In this document: positions 52,380 to 64,000 of the stretch, in pieces
How the letters are laid out: each line of letters starts with the position of its first letter
Position numbering within the stretch: the stretch's first letter is position 1
Assembly (NCBI GenBank): GCA_040954595.2
Contig: CM082584.2
Span: forward strand, 4,278,001 to 4,342,000
Direction of reading: 5' to 3'
Origin: Balanoglossus misakiensis
Lineage: Eukaryota; Hemichordata
Length of the DNA: 64,000 nt
The notes under the pieces: model-generated
Told to the model about the DNA's origin: nothing
Databases searched by the model: none
Seen by the model: the letters and a program-made list of their open reading frames with translations, nothing else
Made by a program: the position numbers and the translations under genes

Positions 52380-54480
52380 AAAATGACAATTTGACAACTG
52401 CTCTTTACTTTGATTCTCAAACTTGTCTATTAAAATGTATGGTCAATGAGACAATGTGCTGTGGAACACAGTTGAAAATTCAAGGAAATTTAGGTGCCGT
52501 TTTATTTCCATTCTGTTTTAAATTTTTGAGCTTGTAAATCAAATTTCCCAAATTGTCACTGTCAACCAGATAATTTTACAGAATGTTAAAAAAGAACATC
52601 TGGCTTTTTGTTTGTTTCCCTGGCAACTGCTTCGGCTCTGTCACTTAGTTTGACCAGGTGGACTCTGCTTGCTGCTGGCTACGCAGGAGCATCATCATTG
52701 AACACGCATTCTCATGTCCTGATATGACCTTTCATTAGTCACATGACAGGGTAATAGTTTGTAGTTCTATTTTCTTGTCATGTGACTGATTCTAGCAAAT
52801 CACAACACAGCATGAGCATGAGGTGTGTTAAACATTTTATAAGTAGTAAGCTTCCATTTAATGACTCAAACTGTAGCTAGTATTAAAACTCACTAAGTGG
52901 TTGGTCAGGCTTCTTATAGTGTTGTTGACACTACTTTAGCAAATATGAAGGAGATGGCATTCTGTTTTTTGTGGCTTTTGCCTTCTGAACTTCTGTGATT
53001 TTCTGTACTTTTGTGATTTGTCTGGGCACAGAAATTGTATGTATGACTGTTAGATTTTCAGTGGGTACCCAACCTTTTGTGACTGCACACAGCCTTGATA
53101 AGTGTGCGACGCAAAGTTTGAACATGCAGAATAGGTAGTGTTATAAACTGGCCTCTGGTGGGCCCATATTGACTAGCGGATGTGCTGTTGCAAGGTTATG
53201 AGCCATTCCATTTCTGACATGGGTAAAAGTTGGGCTGTTGAAATGTTTACAGAAAACCATACATGCAAGTACATGCTATGTAATTTTCAGTCCCATGTAT
53301 TGCCAGAAAATAAAAAAACCCTCAATTTTACAATATACTCAGACAATTGTTTGACGGTGGTAGCAATATCAGCAATAATCATGTCCTACAGTGCAAATAT
53401 GCAAATTAGCTGGAAAAATGTGAATTTGGGCAAAACTCAGTAACTCAAGAACTACTGGTCAGACTGCTTTGCAAAGTGGTGTGTATTTACTTTATTGAGT
53501 TGTTTTAATTAGGCAGGAACTCCCCTCTGTGATTCATATAAACACAGCAAATTCCTGAATGATTACGTAACAGGCTAAGTTTTAAAGAGGCCAGCAGTTC
53601 TATTTAGTGTATGTACAGTACATATGCCATTGGCAGCTTATGGGTCAGTCAGTGCTTGCCCATTGATCTCTCGCTATGTGTGTGTGTGTCTGTCTGTAAA
53701 TGGCTAGTACTCCGGTGTAGACTTTTTCTTGTGTAATCACTCAATGGGACCACCGTGTCCTTGACGCGATTTTTTTATCTCTGGTCTGCAAAGGTCACAG
53801 AATCAGCATGACCTGACTGTATAGCGCCCTCTACCACCATTGCAAATTCTCTTGTTTTTCTTGCGGCAAATATGTGGTGTACTATTCTCAAAATGAGCAT
53901 ACAGTAATGGTGTTTAATTGAATGTTACCAAGATCTGAAATAAACTGCACTGTTGCAACAACTGGTTCAGGAAGTGGATTTTCTACCTGTGACTTTCATT
54001 TCTTGGTTTTCTGAAATTAAACAAAAATAGGATGCAACAGCCTATAACCCCAATTAGGACAATGATGACATACAAATGTAAATAGATGCGGTGCATTTAA
54101 TCAAGACAACTCACAAACCAAGTGGCACTCTCAGTACAATATTTATCTGCATACACAATTTTGATTGTTTTTGAGAAATATTTCCATTATTGTATTTGGC
54201 ACAGAACGGACCTATCATTGTGCACCACTGAATGAATGAAATTAAAAGGTGCTTCTATACACATGTATATTTTTTCAACAGTATATTATGCTGTCTGAGA
54301 TTTATCATCATTAGCATTAGGAATTTGATGTAACTTTTCTTCAGTCTTCAGAAGTCTTTGAAATATTTTGTCGTTGTCGGTCTGTGACTTGGTGTGAAAA
54401 TAACTGCCAACACTTTGTACAAGTCACGGTTTGTATTTGCAGCCACCAAAGTCATGTACTTTATGTAAGTTATTTAGTCC
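52380..54480. other. Intergenic region, no gene supported
   Basis: Nothing convincing is seen on either strand in this stretch. Short TG/TC repeats occur near 53680. Confidence 0.5.
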
Positions 54481-54499
54481 AGGAGCTAGGTGCCGTTAA

Positions 54500-55505
54500 T
54501 CAGAATTTTTGGTAAGGAAGGTTTGAGAAGTCCATTCTATGTAAAAAATGGTGCTGATTCCAAAAATGTCAGTCTTATTGACCCCACTCAAGACAAAATT
54601 GCCATTTTGGCCATTTTTAACCCAAAAATGGTCTTTTTTAGAAAACACTAAAAACACACTGTTTTCGTCACATTCTGAGATCTGATGACATATGATATGC
54701 TTATTCTATGTAAAAATTGGTGAATATTACGAAAAAAGTAGTCCGATTGACCCAAACAACACAAAATTGCCTTTTTGACCATTTTTTGCCCAAAAAACGT
54801 CATTTTTAGAAAAAATTTAAAACACATGGTTTTCTTCATAATGATTGATCTGGTGATATATGGAAAGTCAATTCTATGTTAAAAATGGTGACTTTAAAAA
54901 ATAAAGCAGTCTTTTTGACCTCAATCAATACAAAAATGCCATTTTTGGCCACTTTTTGAGGTCAAAAAAGGTCATTTTTACAAAAAAACTAAAAACAAAT
55001 TGTGTTCTTCATATTCAGAGATTATTGGATATATGAAATGTCCATTCTATGTAAAAAATGGTGCTGATTCCAGAAATAGCAGTCTTATTGATCCTACTCA
55101 AGAAAAAAATGCCATTTTTGCCACTTTTTGCCCCAAAAACGTCATTTTCAGAAAACGCTCAAAATTTATATATTTTCTTCTTTTTTTCGGAGATCTGATA
55201 ATGTATTATATGCCCACCCTATGTAAAATTTGGTGATTATTCCAAAAAAGCAGATTTATTGACCCATCCTAATGCAAAAATGCCCTTTTGGAAAGTTTTT
55301 GCCCAAAAAGGCCATTTTTAGAAAAAAAATTAAAAACAAACTTTTCTTCATAAAGCTCAGAGATCATGTGATATATGAAATGTTCATCCTATGTAAAAAA
55401 TGGTGCTGATTCCAGAAATAGCAGTCTTATTGATCCTACTCAAGAAAAAATGCCATTTTGCCACTTTTTGCCCCAAAAACGTCATTTTCAGAAAACTTTC
55501 TAGGT
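54500..55505. repeat. Diverged ~170-bp tandem repeat, 6 copies
   Basis: The motif CTATGTAAAAAATGGTG recurs near 54537, 54704, 54871, 55043, 55220 and 55388, with TTTTTGCCCCAAAAACGTCA-type sequence in each unit. Copies are more diverged than in the other arrays, except that the fourth and sixth are close, which suggests a later block duplication. Confidence 0.85.
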
Positions 55506-56228
55506 TACTACAAAACTAGAATGACCAAGAAATATTGTGTGGCATCCAAGAATGCACACCACACATCCCGGATCATGTAAGGACAACTTCTCAAACAAAA
55601 GACCAGGCTTCTGTGAATTCCTTAAAATCATTTCACATCTTTTCATCTGCAGACGGAGCCTAGCAAACATGTTAACACTGCAACTTTAAAGACATACAGT
55701 CACCTCCAATTTACATATGACCATGTATGGTTAGAAGTGTGTATCTAAGTCCTTCGAAGGACCATGTATTGGAACTTTTTTCCTGTGGCCACCCTACGAA
55801 AATCTGTCATTGGCTAGATCTCAACTTGCCATGGTACATAAGTGTGTGGCTTAATTTGCATAGCTGTATACCTTTAACATGAGTTTCAATCAAAACTTTG
55901 TAAATTTTTCTTGGTGGTATGGTTTACTGAGACAGCATTGTCCCATACACATTGCAATGACTCAGACTGCAGCTCAATACACAAGTGAAAAAAAATTATC
56001 TGAAATTAAGAAATAAGACTTCAACAAAATTCCCACACCATAGACTTCCACTTAAAAGCTAGTGCTAGTGGACGAGATGTGGAATGTGTTTATTTTTTTA
56101 AAAGCAAAGACTATTTTTGCACCCATTTTCCTTATTTTTAATGTTTCTCTTTGTACTTATGTGATCAAACATCTTCTCGTGTAAAGAGTATTTTTGTTGA
56201 TCAGCTTAATCGGCAAATAAAATAGTAT

Positions 56229-57336
56229 TTGTCTCAAACAGTAAATTATGTCATGTCATGTTATGTTTGTGATGTTATTAGTGGTGTCCCGCAAGGATCT
56301 GTACTCGGACCCATCCTGTTTGTTATTTTCATTAACGATCTACCTGATTGTGTAGCATCCAATGTATATTTATTTGCTGACGACACAAAAATCTACAACG
56401 TGATCAAGACAGCTGCTGACTCATCACAAATTCAGAGTGACTTATCTCGTCTTTCCCATTGGAGCAACGATTGGCTGCTTAAATTTCACCCTGACAAGTG
56501 CAAAGTTTTACCAATTCATAGCAAAAATAAGTCAACAAATACTACTTCTTACAATATGTGCCGTCCAGATGGATCTTATACCACTTTAGAAATTGTTAAG
56601 TATGAAAAAGACATTGGCGTCATAGTGGACAGTAACCTAAATTTTGAGAAGCACATCCAAACCCAAGTGAACAAAGCCTATAAAATTGTTGGACTCATCA
56701 GGAGAACTTTTAACTATCTCAATAACGACATTTTCAAGCTACTATTTATAGCTTTAGTTCGCCCTATTCTGGAATATGGCGGTTGTGTGTGGAATCCGCA
56801 TAAAGCAAAGGATATTGACTGTATTGAGAACGTTCAACGCAGAGCAACTAAACTGCTGCCCGGACTCAAAAATATTTCTTATGAAGAACGTCTCAAGTTA
56901 CTTGATCTGCCATCACTTTCATATCGAAGACTACGTGGCGACCTCATTGAAACTTTTAAAATCTTGAGTGGCGTTTATGACTGCCGAGTATCGGAAGGAC
57001 TATTCCGTCTCAGTTCGCACAAACACACCAGAGGTCATCCGCTGAAAGTTGACATAGGACACTGCAAACTGAACACTAGAAGAAATTTTTTCACAAATAG
57101 GATAGCTGCAATCTGGAACAACCTACCAGCCCAAGTTGTCACCGCAAACTCTGTGAACACCTTTAAGAATCGTCTTGACATTTTTCTGGCAACACAGCCA
57201 ATGAAATACAACTACTCCGAACCCTACATCATGCAAACCAGATCGGACAAAACTACCTCCACAATGGAATGATATGGAGCTGAATATAGAGGCTCACAAG
57301 CCTGCGTTCAGTACCTGCCTAACCTAACCTAACCTA
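56229..57336 (+). pseudogene. 5'-truncated LINE (CR1/L2/Jockey-like), reverse-transcriptase 3' part
   Basis: The 347-residue frame begins inside RT: SGVPQGSVLGPILFVIFIND, then the catalytic LFADDTKIY, thumb region (SNLNFEKHIQTQVNKAY, RPILEYGGCVWNPHK), and the typical C terminus (RLRGDLIETFKIL, FFTNRIAAIWNNLP). The endonuclease and palm motif A are missing. The 3' end carries a (TAACC)4 tail at about 57318-57336, as in LINEs with microsatellite-like tails. The frame is intact from the truncation to its natural stop at 57272, so the insertion is fairly young. Confidence 0.87.
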
Positions 57337-57339
57337 CTG

Positions 57340-60270
57340 TGCTGCACTTTATTGTGCTACCATGTTGAGTTGAAAATGTACTTTGTACAAGAAGTTATCT
57401 GTGCCCATGCATAGCCACAATTTTGAAGTCAGGGTACACCAGACATCACATGCTTGGACACTCTTAAACAAAGGGAAACTCTCCAACAAAATAAATAGCT
57501 AAAGAACTGTGCTTCTGATAACATGGTTTGAATAGTTAGGCTAAATGGGCAGCTAAAAATTGTGTTTTTAGAATGTGTGTCTTACTGTAACTGTTATAAG
57601 GCCATTCATAACACTTCATATTAAGGTGGTTATGTCATTGTTCTACATTTCTCTCTCTCTCTAGCTAAGTCATCCTTAAACATATCACAATATTATTGTA
57701 TTTTTGTGCTAATTCTCCAAATGTGGCTTAGAAAATTTCAAGGTCGGCCTGAAAAAATTAGGACAGACTTGCCTTGTGTACACTGGTATCCAGGCCAACC
57801 ATATTGTACATCACCAACTTAGACTGTCGACAGCAACTTGTGCTGTTTCGACCTTTGTTATGCATACTATATAACTGTGAAGTTATTTTTATACATGTAC
57901 AGCTGCCACAGGCTTGCACCTTTGCTCTCAACATCCCGCTTATGCTGTGTAAATCATCTATTCTGATGATATAGTGCCTGCGTCGCAAATTTATTAGACA
58001 AAGTAGGCGTGAGCGACTGCTGACAGTCTACAAAACCTGTGCATGACCATGCATTATATTTACCTGCTACGACACCAGTTTCTGCATGTATAACCGATCC
58101 CACGCCAGACACACCAACTTGCTTGGATGCCTCTTCACATTGAATTCTCTCCTGGCATCCCGGTCTCACTCATAGCCATAATTTATAGCTGTTAGAAACA
58201 TAGTGATTGAAATGCAATCACAGCTGGTCTCTGACAAGAACAATTGAATGCTGCCATGGACAGTTGATTTAAATGTTTAGTGGTAAAACTCGTCAAATAG
58301 AGGAATGGACATGTGAACGAAATTAAGACTTGTTCATTTCTTCTCTCTTCGGGAGTAACAGAGCAACATGTGAAAAGACTACCAACTGATATGGCCTGAG
58401 TAATTTGGCCGCCACGCATCTTCTCATCTGAATTTGTGTGCTCCAAGTTGACCCCTTCATTCCTACATCCGTTAACATGGTATCAGCCTGACATTTAGAC
58501 AGTCAGATGATGCCAAATGGCGGTTGTGAAAGAGATAAAAAAGGGCTGGGTGGACTGAAGTTCAGTGTGACACGCATTGTTTCCAGGGGCGTGGTAGGAG
58601 CAACCTTTGCAATGCGTTCATAAACCAGGCGTGGAAAATTCTTTGATGTCTCTGAAGCCACCTTTCAACGAACAGACTCTGTCATCGCCATGCTACCTTC
58701 CTAGAGCACTTACCAGGAGAGACTGTTTCAGTCAATTTTGACTCTTCGGTAACTATTTGTATGGAGGCTGATTAAATGGGTGCGGCACCGGTTAAATATA
58801 AATAACATGTTCAAATTGCAACATACAGCCATAATCGGGCGTCGATGAGATGTTCGTGTATACCTATCAGTAAGTTTATTTCAATGTATCAATCAAGTTG
58901 GAAAATAAAATCATGAAAATAATGCAGAAATAGAGGCTTTAAAGTCAAACTTGAATACTTTTATTAGCAACAACGGTACATACATGAGCTTCGCTCAGAA
59001 AACAGATAATAACGAAATTTAATCATTTATATATTCAGTGGATTTCAGAATTGCTGTTTGAGTTTGTTATCAATGTCAAGGTCACACGATGAGTGAAAGT
59101 TGGGATTTTTAACATATCATACATTGTGGTAGGCCTACGTGCTCAAATTCGATATGAAACAATTTCCTAAGACAGAACATTCGCCCCTATATATATAGTT
59201 GTGGGTTCTCAATAATTCAGGTGTTTATTTCTATGGCAACGGTTTTCACCAATACTAAGCTACATGAGATTTTTTTAAATTGAGATTTTCTGCTTTCAAA
59301 AAATATAAGGGTGACTTTGCCCCACTTGCCTCAAATGGTACGAACTGACCATATTTGTGGTCTGGCTCATATGGTACATGAATAACTGAAAACACACAGA
59401 TGGTTGCCTTGGTAATTACCCATTACCAACAACATCCCTGATAAAAACATAATAATCTTCAAAGAGCAAACATATCAGGCTATTATGAAACAAGTGTCTG
59501 TCTTGAAATCATGTAAATATCTTTTGCCGTTCACTAGATAATCAGTTTTATACAGTGTTGTAAATTTTTAAGATTTACAGTATGGTTGCTATGACAACAA
59601 CATTTTAGACAGACGGCTACTTCTGCGACATGTCCACCAAAGATTGTCAGAAAGTTCAGATTTTGAGCTTTCAAAAAATGTATGGAGGACTTTGCCCAGC
59701 CAAAAGTTACTAATTGTCCAATTTTAGGGGTCTGGCTTGGCGCTAGAATTCTATAATTTGCTCAGTAAATAATTCTTTAAGGATGCAAGCGCAGAACATA
59801 AACTGAAAAACTGCGCACACTCGTCATTTTCCATAGGATTACATTGAGAATAGCTAGAAAACTTACTTCTTCTATAATTGTCATTTTCAAGAAATTTTAC
59901 ACAAAGCTCAGTCAAATGACACCTTAGCATCATTAGGGTCACAAAGAAAAATACATCGTTACAACTCTTTTATTTACAATTTTGACCCGATTTTCTCCCA
60001 AGACGTAACACAGAGAATTATTGCTGTAGTTGGAAAATTAGTACGAGAAAATTGTTTCTACGTGACCAATATGAGTCATAAGGAAGGACAGACTGCAACC
60101 GATGGCATCAGGTAGACCCAAACACGACTGACTCACACATGTGGACGTCGCTCTAAGACATGAATTCATTGAAACTGTAATACATTTATTAGTATGAATT
60201 ATGATTGGCCGAAATGCTCTATACGTATTACAAGCATCAACATGTTCATGAATATGTACATAACTAATTG
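57340..60270. other. Region with weak exon-like pieces and dispersed repeats
   Basis: On the minus strand 58065-58160 looks exon-like (CQERIQCEEASKQVGVSGVG, donor GCAG|GTAAAT), but its entry phase would create a stop after the exon at 60276, so I do not join them. 58745-58860 is the inverse relative of 52130-52230. Two diverged copies of about 170 bp with TTTCAAAAAATGTATGG-type sequence lie at 59225-59420 and 59575-59745. Confidence 0.4.
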
Positions 60271-60275
60271 TTTAC

Positions 60276-62631
60276 CATATTGGACGGGCATATGCATTAT
60301 GACCAGCATAGTTTATAGTTGGTGATACAAAAATTTGCTTGGTATCAAAACCACGTGGTTTCCAACCGTCGTTGAAGTGTCCAATCTGTTCGGACGTTTG
60401 CTGTCCTCCTGGGCAACGTCTCCTGCAATACAATAAATACAATACAATAAATACAATGCATTAAATACAATGCAATGCAATGTAATGCAGTACAGTACAG
60501 CACAGTACAGTACAGTACAGTACAGTACAGTACAGTACAGTACAGTACAATACAATACAATACAATACAATACAATACAATACAATACAATACAATACAA
60601 TACAATACAATACAATACAATACAATACAATGACCTTAAAACAACGAAGATGCAGACACAACGCAGTTTTCATGTGCTTCAAAAGATACGGGAGTGACAT
60701 GAAAGAAGGGATGTCTGATATGGCCAAAGAGTAAGTTCTACCGTGTCCTGTCATATTTGAAAATAAAACAGTTTAAACTTAAAATTATTATGTAGGTTAT
60801 GTAAGCTGACGAAACAAAACAAAACAAAACAAAACTAAACTAAACTAAACTAAACTAAACTAAACTAAACTAAACTAAACTAAACTAAGCTAAATTCACT
60901 TTAACTAAACTAAACTAAACTAAACTTCACAAATTACGGTAACCTTAACTTTATCAAGTGAAGTAGAGGGTTGAGTAAATGTCAAGTAACTGGATACCTA
61001 TAATCTTTAAAACAAAATTAAAGAAAATAACTACAAGTAATCGATTTCGTCGAAAAACCTCATATATAGGGATGGAATACTTAGATGCAAAATATAGTAT
61101 CGTATTGGTATTAACAACATTTTAACTCTACAATAGAAAAATATATGTTTATGTAATCTTCCGAACGATGCTAAGTTTAATGTGGAACCACTGTTTACTC
61201 ACTCTAGAGAGAAGCGTGCCCAGCCAACTGGTGGTGCGTACATCGAAGGCGGGTTTCCCCTTTCATACGTCTCCTGCTCCTCATCTCGTTCCCAATTGCA
61301 AGTATCTGGAAAAGGGTATACTTTACTGAATTTGAAACTTTGTCATTTCCATTTCACGTATATGTCATTGAAGATCTTTATCACTTTAACGATACATGTA
61401 TTGCACTTTAGAAGGCTGACGGGCTTTCTGCCTTCGTAGCTGTTTACTTTGGGAAGAAAATAGTTGTAGAATGGCACTGAAGCCTGTAATTGCAAGCGGT
61501 GTTTATCAAAGGCTACGATCGAGAATTTCTTACCAACATTCTCCAATGGTAGGTAGGTAGGTACGTACGTAGCACACGTATGTAATATTTGTACGTACGT
61601 ATACAATGTTTGTTTGACCGTACGACGCGATATTACAAACTGCGCGCCTTTTTACCATCGCCAAAATAAATATGTCTTAATTACTACACCAATGTCGATT
61701 ATATGTACCTGGTAGGCGCAACAATGACACAAACTTGGCACATTTTTCATAGTATCGGCAATTGATTTGGGGAGGAACACCATCTTGTCCTAAAACATAA
61801 TACAAATACATGATCTTATATACTTTGATTACTTCGCATTAAGCTTACTAAACGTGATATGGTTTGATTAAATGAAAAAAACAGGCCATAATCGAATGTT
61901 TTATAGGAGGCTGTCGCCTGAAGTCCATTTGTGAGACTAATATTTCTTAACATATCGTTGGTATTGCTTGTAAAATCCAGGAGGGCCCTGTCCATCGCCT
62001 ACCGCTCATAGAACAAGTGGCGCCATCAAGCAGTCCGACCTGGAGAACATGGGGGTTTGTCTGCCCCCTCCGCCAATTTACTCTCAGGCTTTTCCATTTG
62101 TTTACATCACAGATCCTCTTTAGGTTTCTCATTAATATATCATTTCTAATCCAAAGACTCTACAGAATCTGGAGTCAAAATATCGTATTCTGTTCATGCC
62201 CACATTTTGCAAGGATTACGATAACATGAAGAGTCTACTGTTACGTCAAGCTAAATTTGAAAACTTGCCTCTCCCAGGTTCGTATATACGTCGATCATGC
62301 AGCTAAAATAAAATTAAAAGTACATTTAATGAGATCCATGTGTATTACGTGCGTGCCTGTCATGAATGCCATATGGCATTTATGCCCACATGTATGTATG
62401 AGAATGTGTAAGTCGCAGCCTACACTGCAAAGTATACGCCATATAAACTCCCATAAATGCCTCGACATGGACAATGTACATCAAGGCTGACAGCAAGATT
62501 TTTTGTGTTTGAAAACGCCATTGATAAACGTGCATAGAAGGCAACAGAAAAACACTTTACTGGACGTACCGTCTGTTGACTGAACTGGGTCACCATGTTT
62601 TCCATTTCATAATAGTAAGTCCCGATCGGCT
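60276..62631 (-). CDS. Partial multi-exon gene of unknown function, five phase-consistent exons
   Basis: Minus-strand exons: 62570-62631, 62003-62039, 61709-61789, 61203-61305 and 60276-60422. Each has AG before and GT after, and the codon phases chain exactly across all four junctions, including the 37-nt microexon. The product reads PIGTYYYEMENMVTQFSQQT, then VGLLDGATCSMSG, INCRYYEKCAKFVSLLRL, RGNPPSMYAPPVGWARFSL and WKPRGFDTKQIFVSPTINYA. The YxPPxGWxRF and IFVSPxxxYA blocks resemble a conserved domain in many uncharacterised invertebrate proteins, but I cannot name it. If the last donor (ATATG|GTAAAC) is not used, the frame ends at a TAA two bases later. Upstream exons are not found. Confidence 0.5.
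60424..60632. repeat. (TACAG)n and (TACAA)n microsatellite
   Basis: About 12 TACAG units are followed by about 17 TACAA units. The array abuts the acceptor of the exon at 60276-60422. Frames through it are artefacts. Confidence 0.96.
60808..60925. repeat. (AAACT)n pentanucleotide microsatellite
   Basis: Runs of ACAAA are followed by AAACT/TAAAC units, interrupted once near 60890. Confidence 0.95.
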
Positions 62632-62657
62632 CTGTTAATCAGGAAAAGAAACAACAG

Positions 62658-62807
62658 GGGGGCTGCAAACATGAAAGTTATAAATGGCGGAGTACGTTCC
62701 GATCTGCATTTTCCCTAGGCGAGCCGTAACAACACAGCCCTGCCACGCAGAGCACAGGGGGCTGCAAACATGAAAGTTATAAATGGCGGAGCTTCTGCAT
62801 TTTCCCC
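62658..62807. repeat. Direct duplication of about 50 bp
   Basis: GGGGGCTGCAAACATGAAAG with the following TTATAAATGGCGGAG occurs at about 62658 and 62757, each followed by CTGCATTTTCCC. Confidence 0.9.
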
Positions 62808-62834
62808 CAATAAACATTACTTGATGAACAGTCA

Positions 62835-62925
62835 GTGCCTTTCACACGTGCCGTCAACGCCGCCCCAGAGGCGGCCCTAGGGCGGCGTTAATTGGTAAGT
62901 GCCACGTGTGAAAAGGTGAGAGCGG
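62835..62925. repeat. GC-rich foldback sequence
   Basis: CCTTTTCACACGTGGC-type ends (CTTTCACACGTGCC and CCACGTGTGAAAAGG) bracket a GC-rich palindromic core (AACGCCGCCC and GGGCGGCGTT). It may be one end of a longer element, since ACGTGTGAACAG recurs near 63008. Confidence 0.65.
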
Positions 62926-62999
62926 CCCTGCGCCGCACTTTTTCTGGGACGGTGTTGAGGGGTGGGACCTGGGTCGGGGCGCCGGACTAAGCAGCGAAT

Positions 63000-64000
63000 C
63001 AAATCACGTGTGAACAGAAACACCGCACTAAACGCCGATCTAAACGCCCTCTACCGACGCGGTTTGTCTCATTAAGCGCTGCATTAAAGGCTTTAAGCTG
63101 TAACTTTTGGGATAATTTTTATAATTTTTGTTTCAAACTGCACTACCATTAGTCCATGCAGATGAAGGCAGTACATGAACTATACACAAGCATTATAAAC
63201 CCTAAATATGAGTGCATATGCAAGTTTTAACCAGATAAATAATAAAGCTTTGCCGCAAGCGATTATGGCCGCCACCGTGGGAAAATGCAAGAAACAATGA
63301 AAATGTTGCATTTCCGGTTATGAAACTTCATAAACAAAACATGATCTCATCCACTTGAGCTCATGGAAGTAAATGTACACCACTGAGACATCAGATTTTC
63401 ATTTTTCATTGCAATATTGCACTTTTTCTAAAATTGCAGGAATTTTCGTTTTTCTTTAATTTTTGGCCATTTTGTCATAAATAAGTGTTGATCTTGATAT
63501 ATTATCGAGAAATATCATTTAATAGACATAATTAAAAGCATATATGAGATTATTCAAAACTTTAATTTTTTATCCAGTTGCAGCTCATGTACCTTTAAGC
63601 GTTGAGGTTCACTTTACTAAAACAATGGCCGAAGCAGTGTCTCGAGGCAACAATTGGAGTGACACGGAAATGGCCAAGGCACATACACAGGAATTGCAAA
63701 GTCAACCTCCGACGACGATTTTGTAGCATGGACTGCAGTCTTCCAATCGCAACCTCCAATGAAAGGTTACCATAAACGGGTATCGGGTCATTCAAATGCC
63801 CATGAAATCGGCGCCGACGACGTTTAAAAAGCAAATTCAAGAGTACCATATACGGTAAACACATCACTGGATCCACCATTGTGACCTTTAGCCACGCTGC
63901 TGTGGACGCGTAGTGGGCGATGACCCCGTCCCTTTTATACACATGTGAATGCAAAACTATTTGAGTCGCTGATAAGAAATGTTTACCAACTTTTATAATC
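63000..64000. other. Right flank, weak coding signals only
   Basis: Near 63626 a short plus-strand frame (GNNWSDTEMAKAHTQELQS) has a faint SANT/Myb-like start. A 119-codon minus-strand frame at 63595-63954 is Arg-rich (LLFKRRRRRFHGHLNDPIPV). Either could be the edge of a transposase-bearing element beyond the window. I do not call a gene. Confidence 0.3.

Noticed and set aside
58065-58160. Sixth exon of the minus-strand gene at 60-62 kb
   Set aside because: The acceptor is poor, and joining it to the exon at 60276-60422 creates an in-frame stop at the junction.
60313-60754. Frames rich in Tyr-Cys-Ile-Val-Leu on the minus strand
   Set aside because: They are translations of the TACAA/TACAG microsatellite. 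The coding exon next to it (60276-60422) is in another frame.

Overview
This window is animal nuclear DNA. It has spliced genes with GT-AG introns, long introns, microsatellites, and many nested retrotransposons and inverted-repeat elements. A SARA/ZFYVE9-like gene, a Ngaro-type tyrosine-recombinase retroelement, a chromodomain Gypsy element, a Tx1/L1-like LINE and a Penelope-like element occur together. That mix fits an invertebrate deuterostome best (hemichordate, echinoderm or amphioxus). The species cannot be named from the sequence alone.

Layout. 0.4-1.7 kb: a 188-bp tandem array. 1.7-9.5 kb: a large element bounded by 186-bp inverted repeats, into which a Ngaro-like retroelement (2.1-7.9 kb) inserted. 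The Ngaro reverse transcriptase is itself broken by a 424-bp palindromic MITE. 9.8-10.65 kb: a minus-strand single-exon gene of unknown function with a TATA promoter. 12.3-15.1 kb: a three-exon gene whose last exon carries deaminase-like motifs (HKEV and PCQGC). From 14.0 to 23.0 kb a 4-4.6 kb unit is tandemly repeated two and a fraction times. The repeat starts inside the second intron, so a second copy of the deaminase-like terminal exon lies downstream without its own exons 1 and 2.

23.0-39.6 kb is a set of insertions inside insertions. A 25-bp inverted-repeat pair encloses an imperfect palindrome. The palindrome is split by a full-length LINE with a 13-bp target duplication. LINE ORF1 is split by a Gypsy chromovirus with apparently identical 529-bp LTRs. 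The Gypsy integrase is split by an 802-bp PIF/Harbinger-like MITE. Each junction carries a matching target duplication, so the order of events can be read directly.

39.8-49.5 kb: the last seven coding exons of the SARA/ZFYVE9-like gene on the plus strand. Its first intron here holds a 4.3-kb element with an 8-bp target duplication. The termini of that element are unequal arrays (about 10 and 20 copies) of a 50-bp palindrome-containing repeat, and it encloses a HECT C-lobe terminal exon. The second intron holds a truncated Penelope-like element with a hammerhead ribozyme motif. 49.5-64 kb: TTAA-flanked MITEs, a ~170-bp tandem array, a 5'-truncated LINE, and a partial minus-strand multi-exon gene whose exon phases agree, including a 37-nt microexon.

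Most of the window is mobile DNA. The host genes are the SARA homologue, the deaminase-like locus, the 256-residue gene and the minus-strand gene at 60.3-62.6 kb. All calls come from reading the sequence, with no database search.
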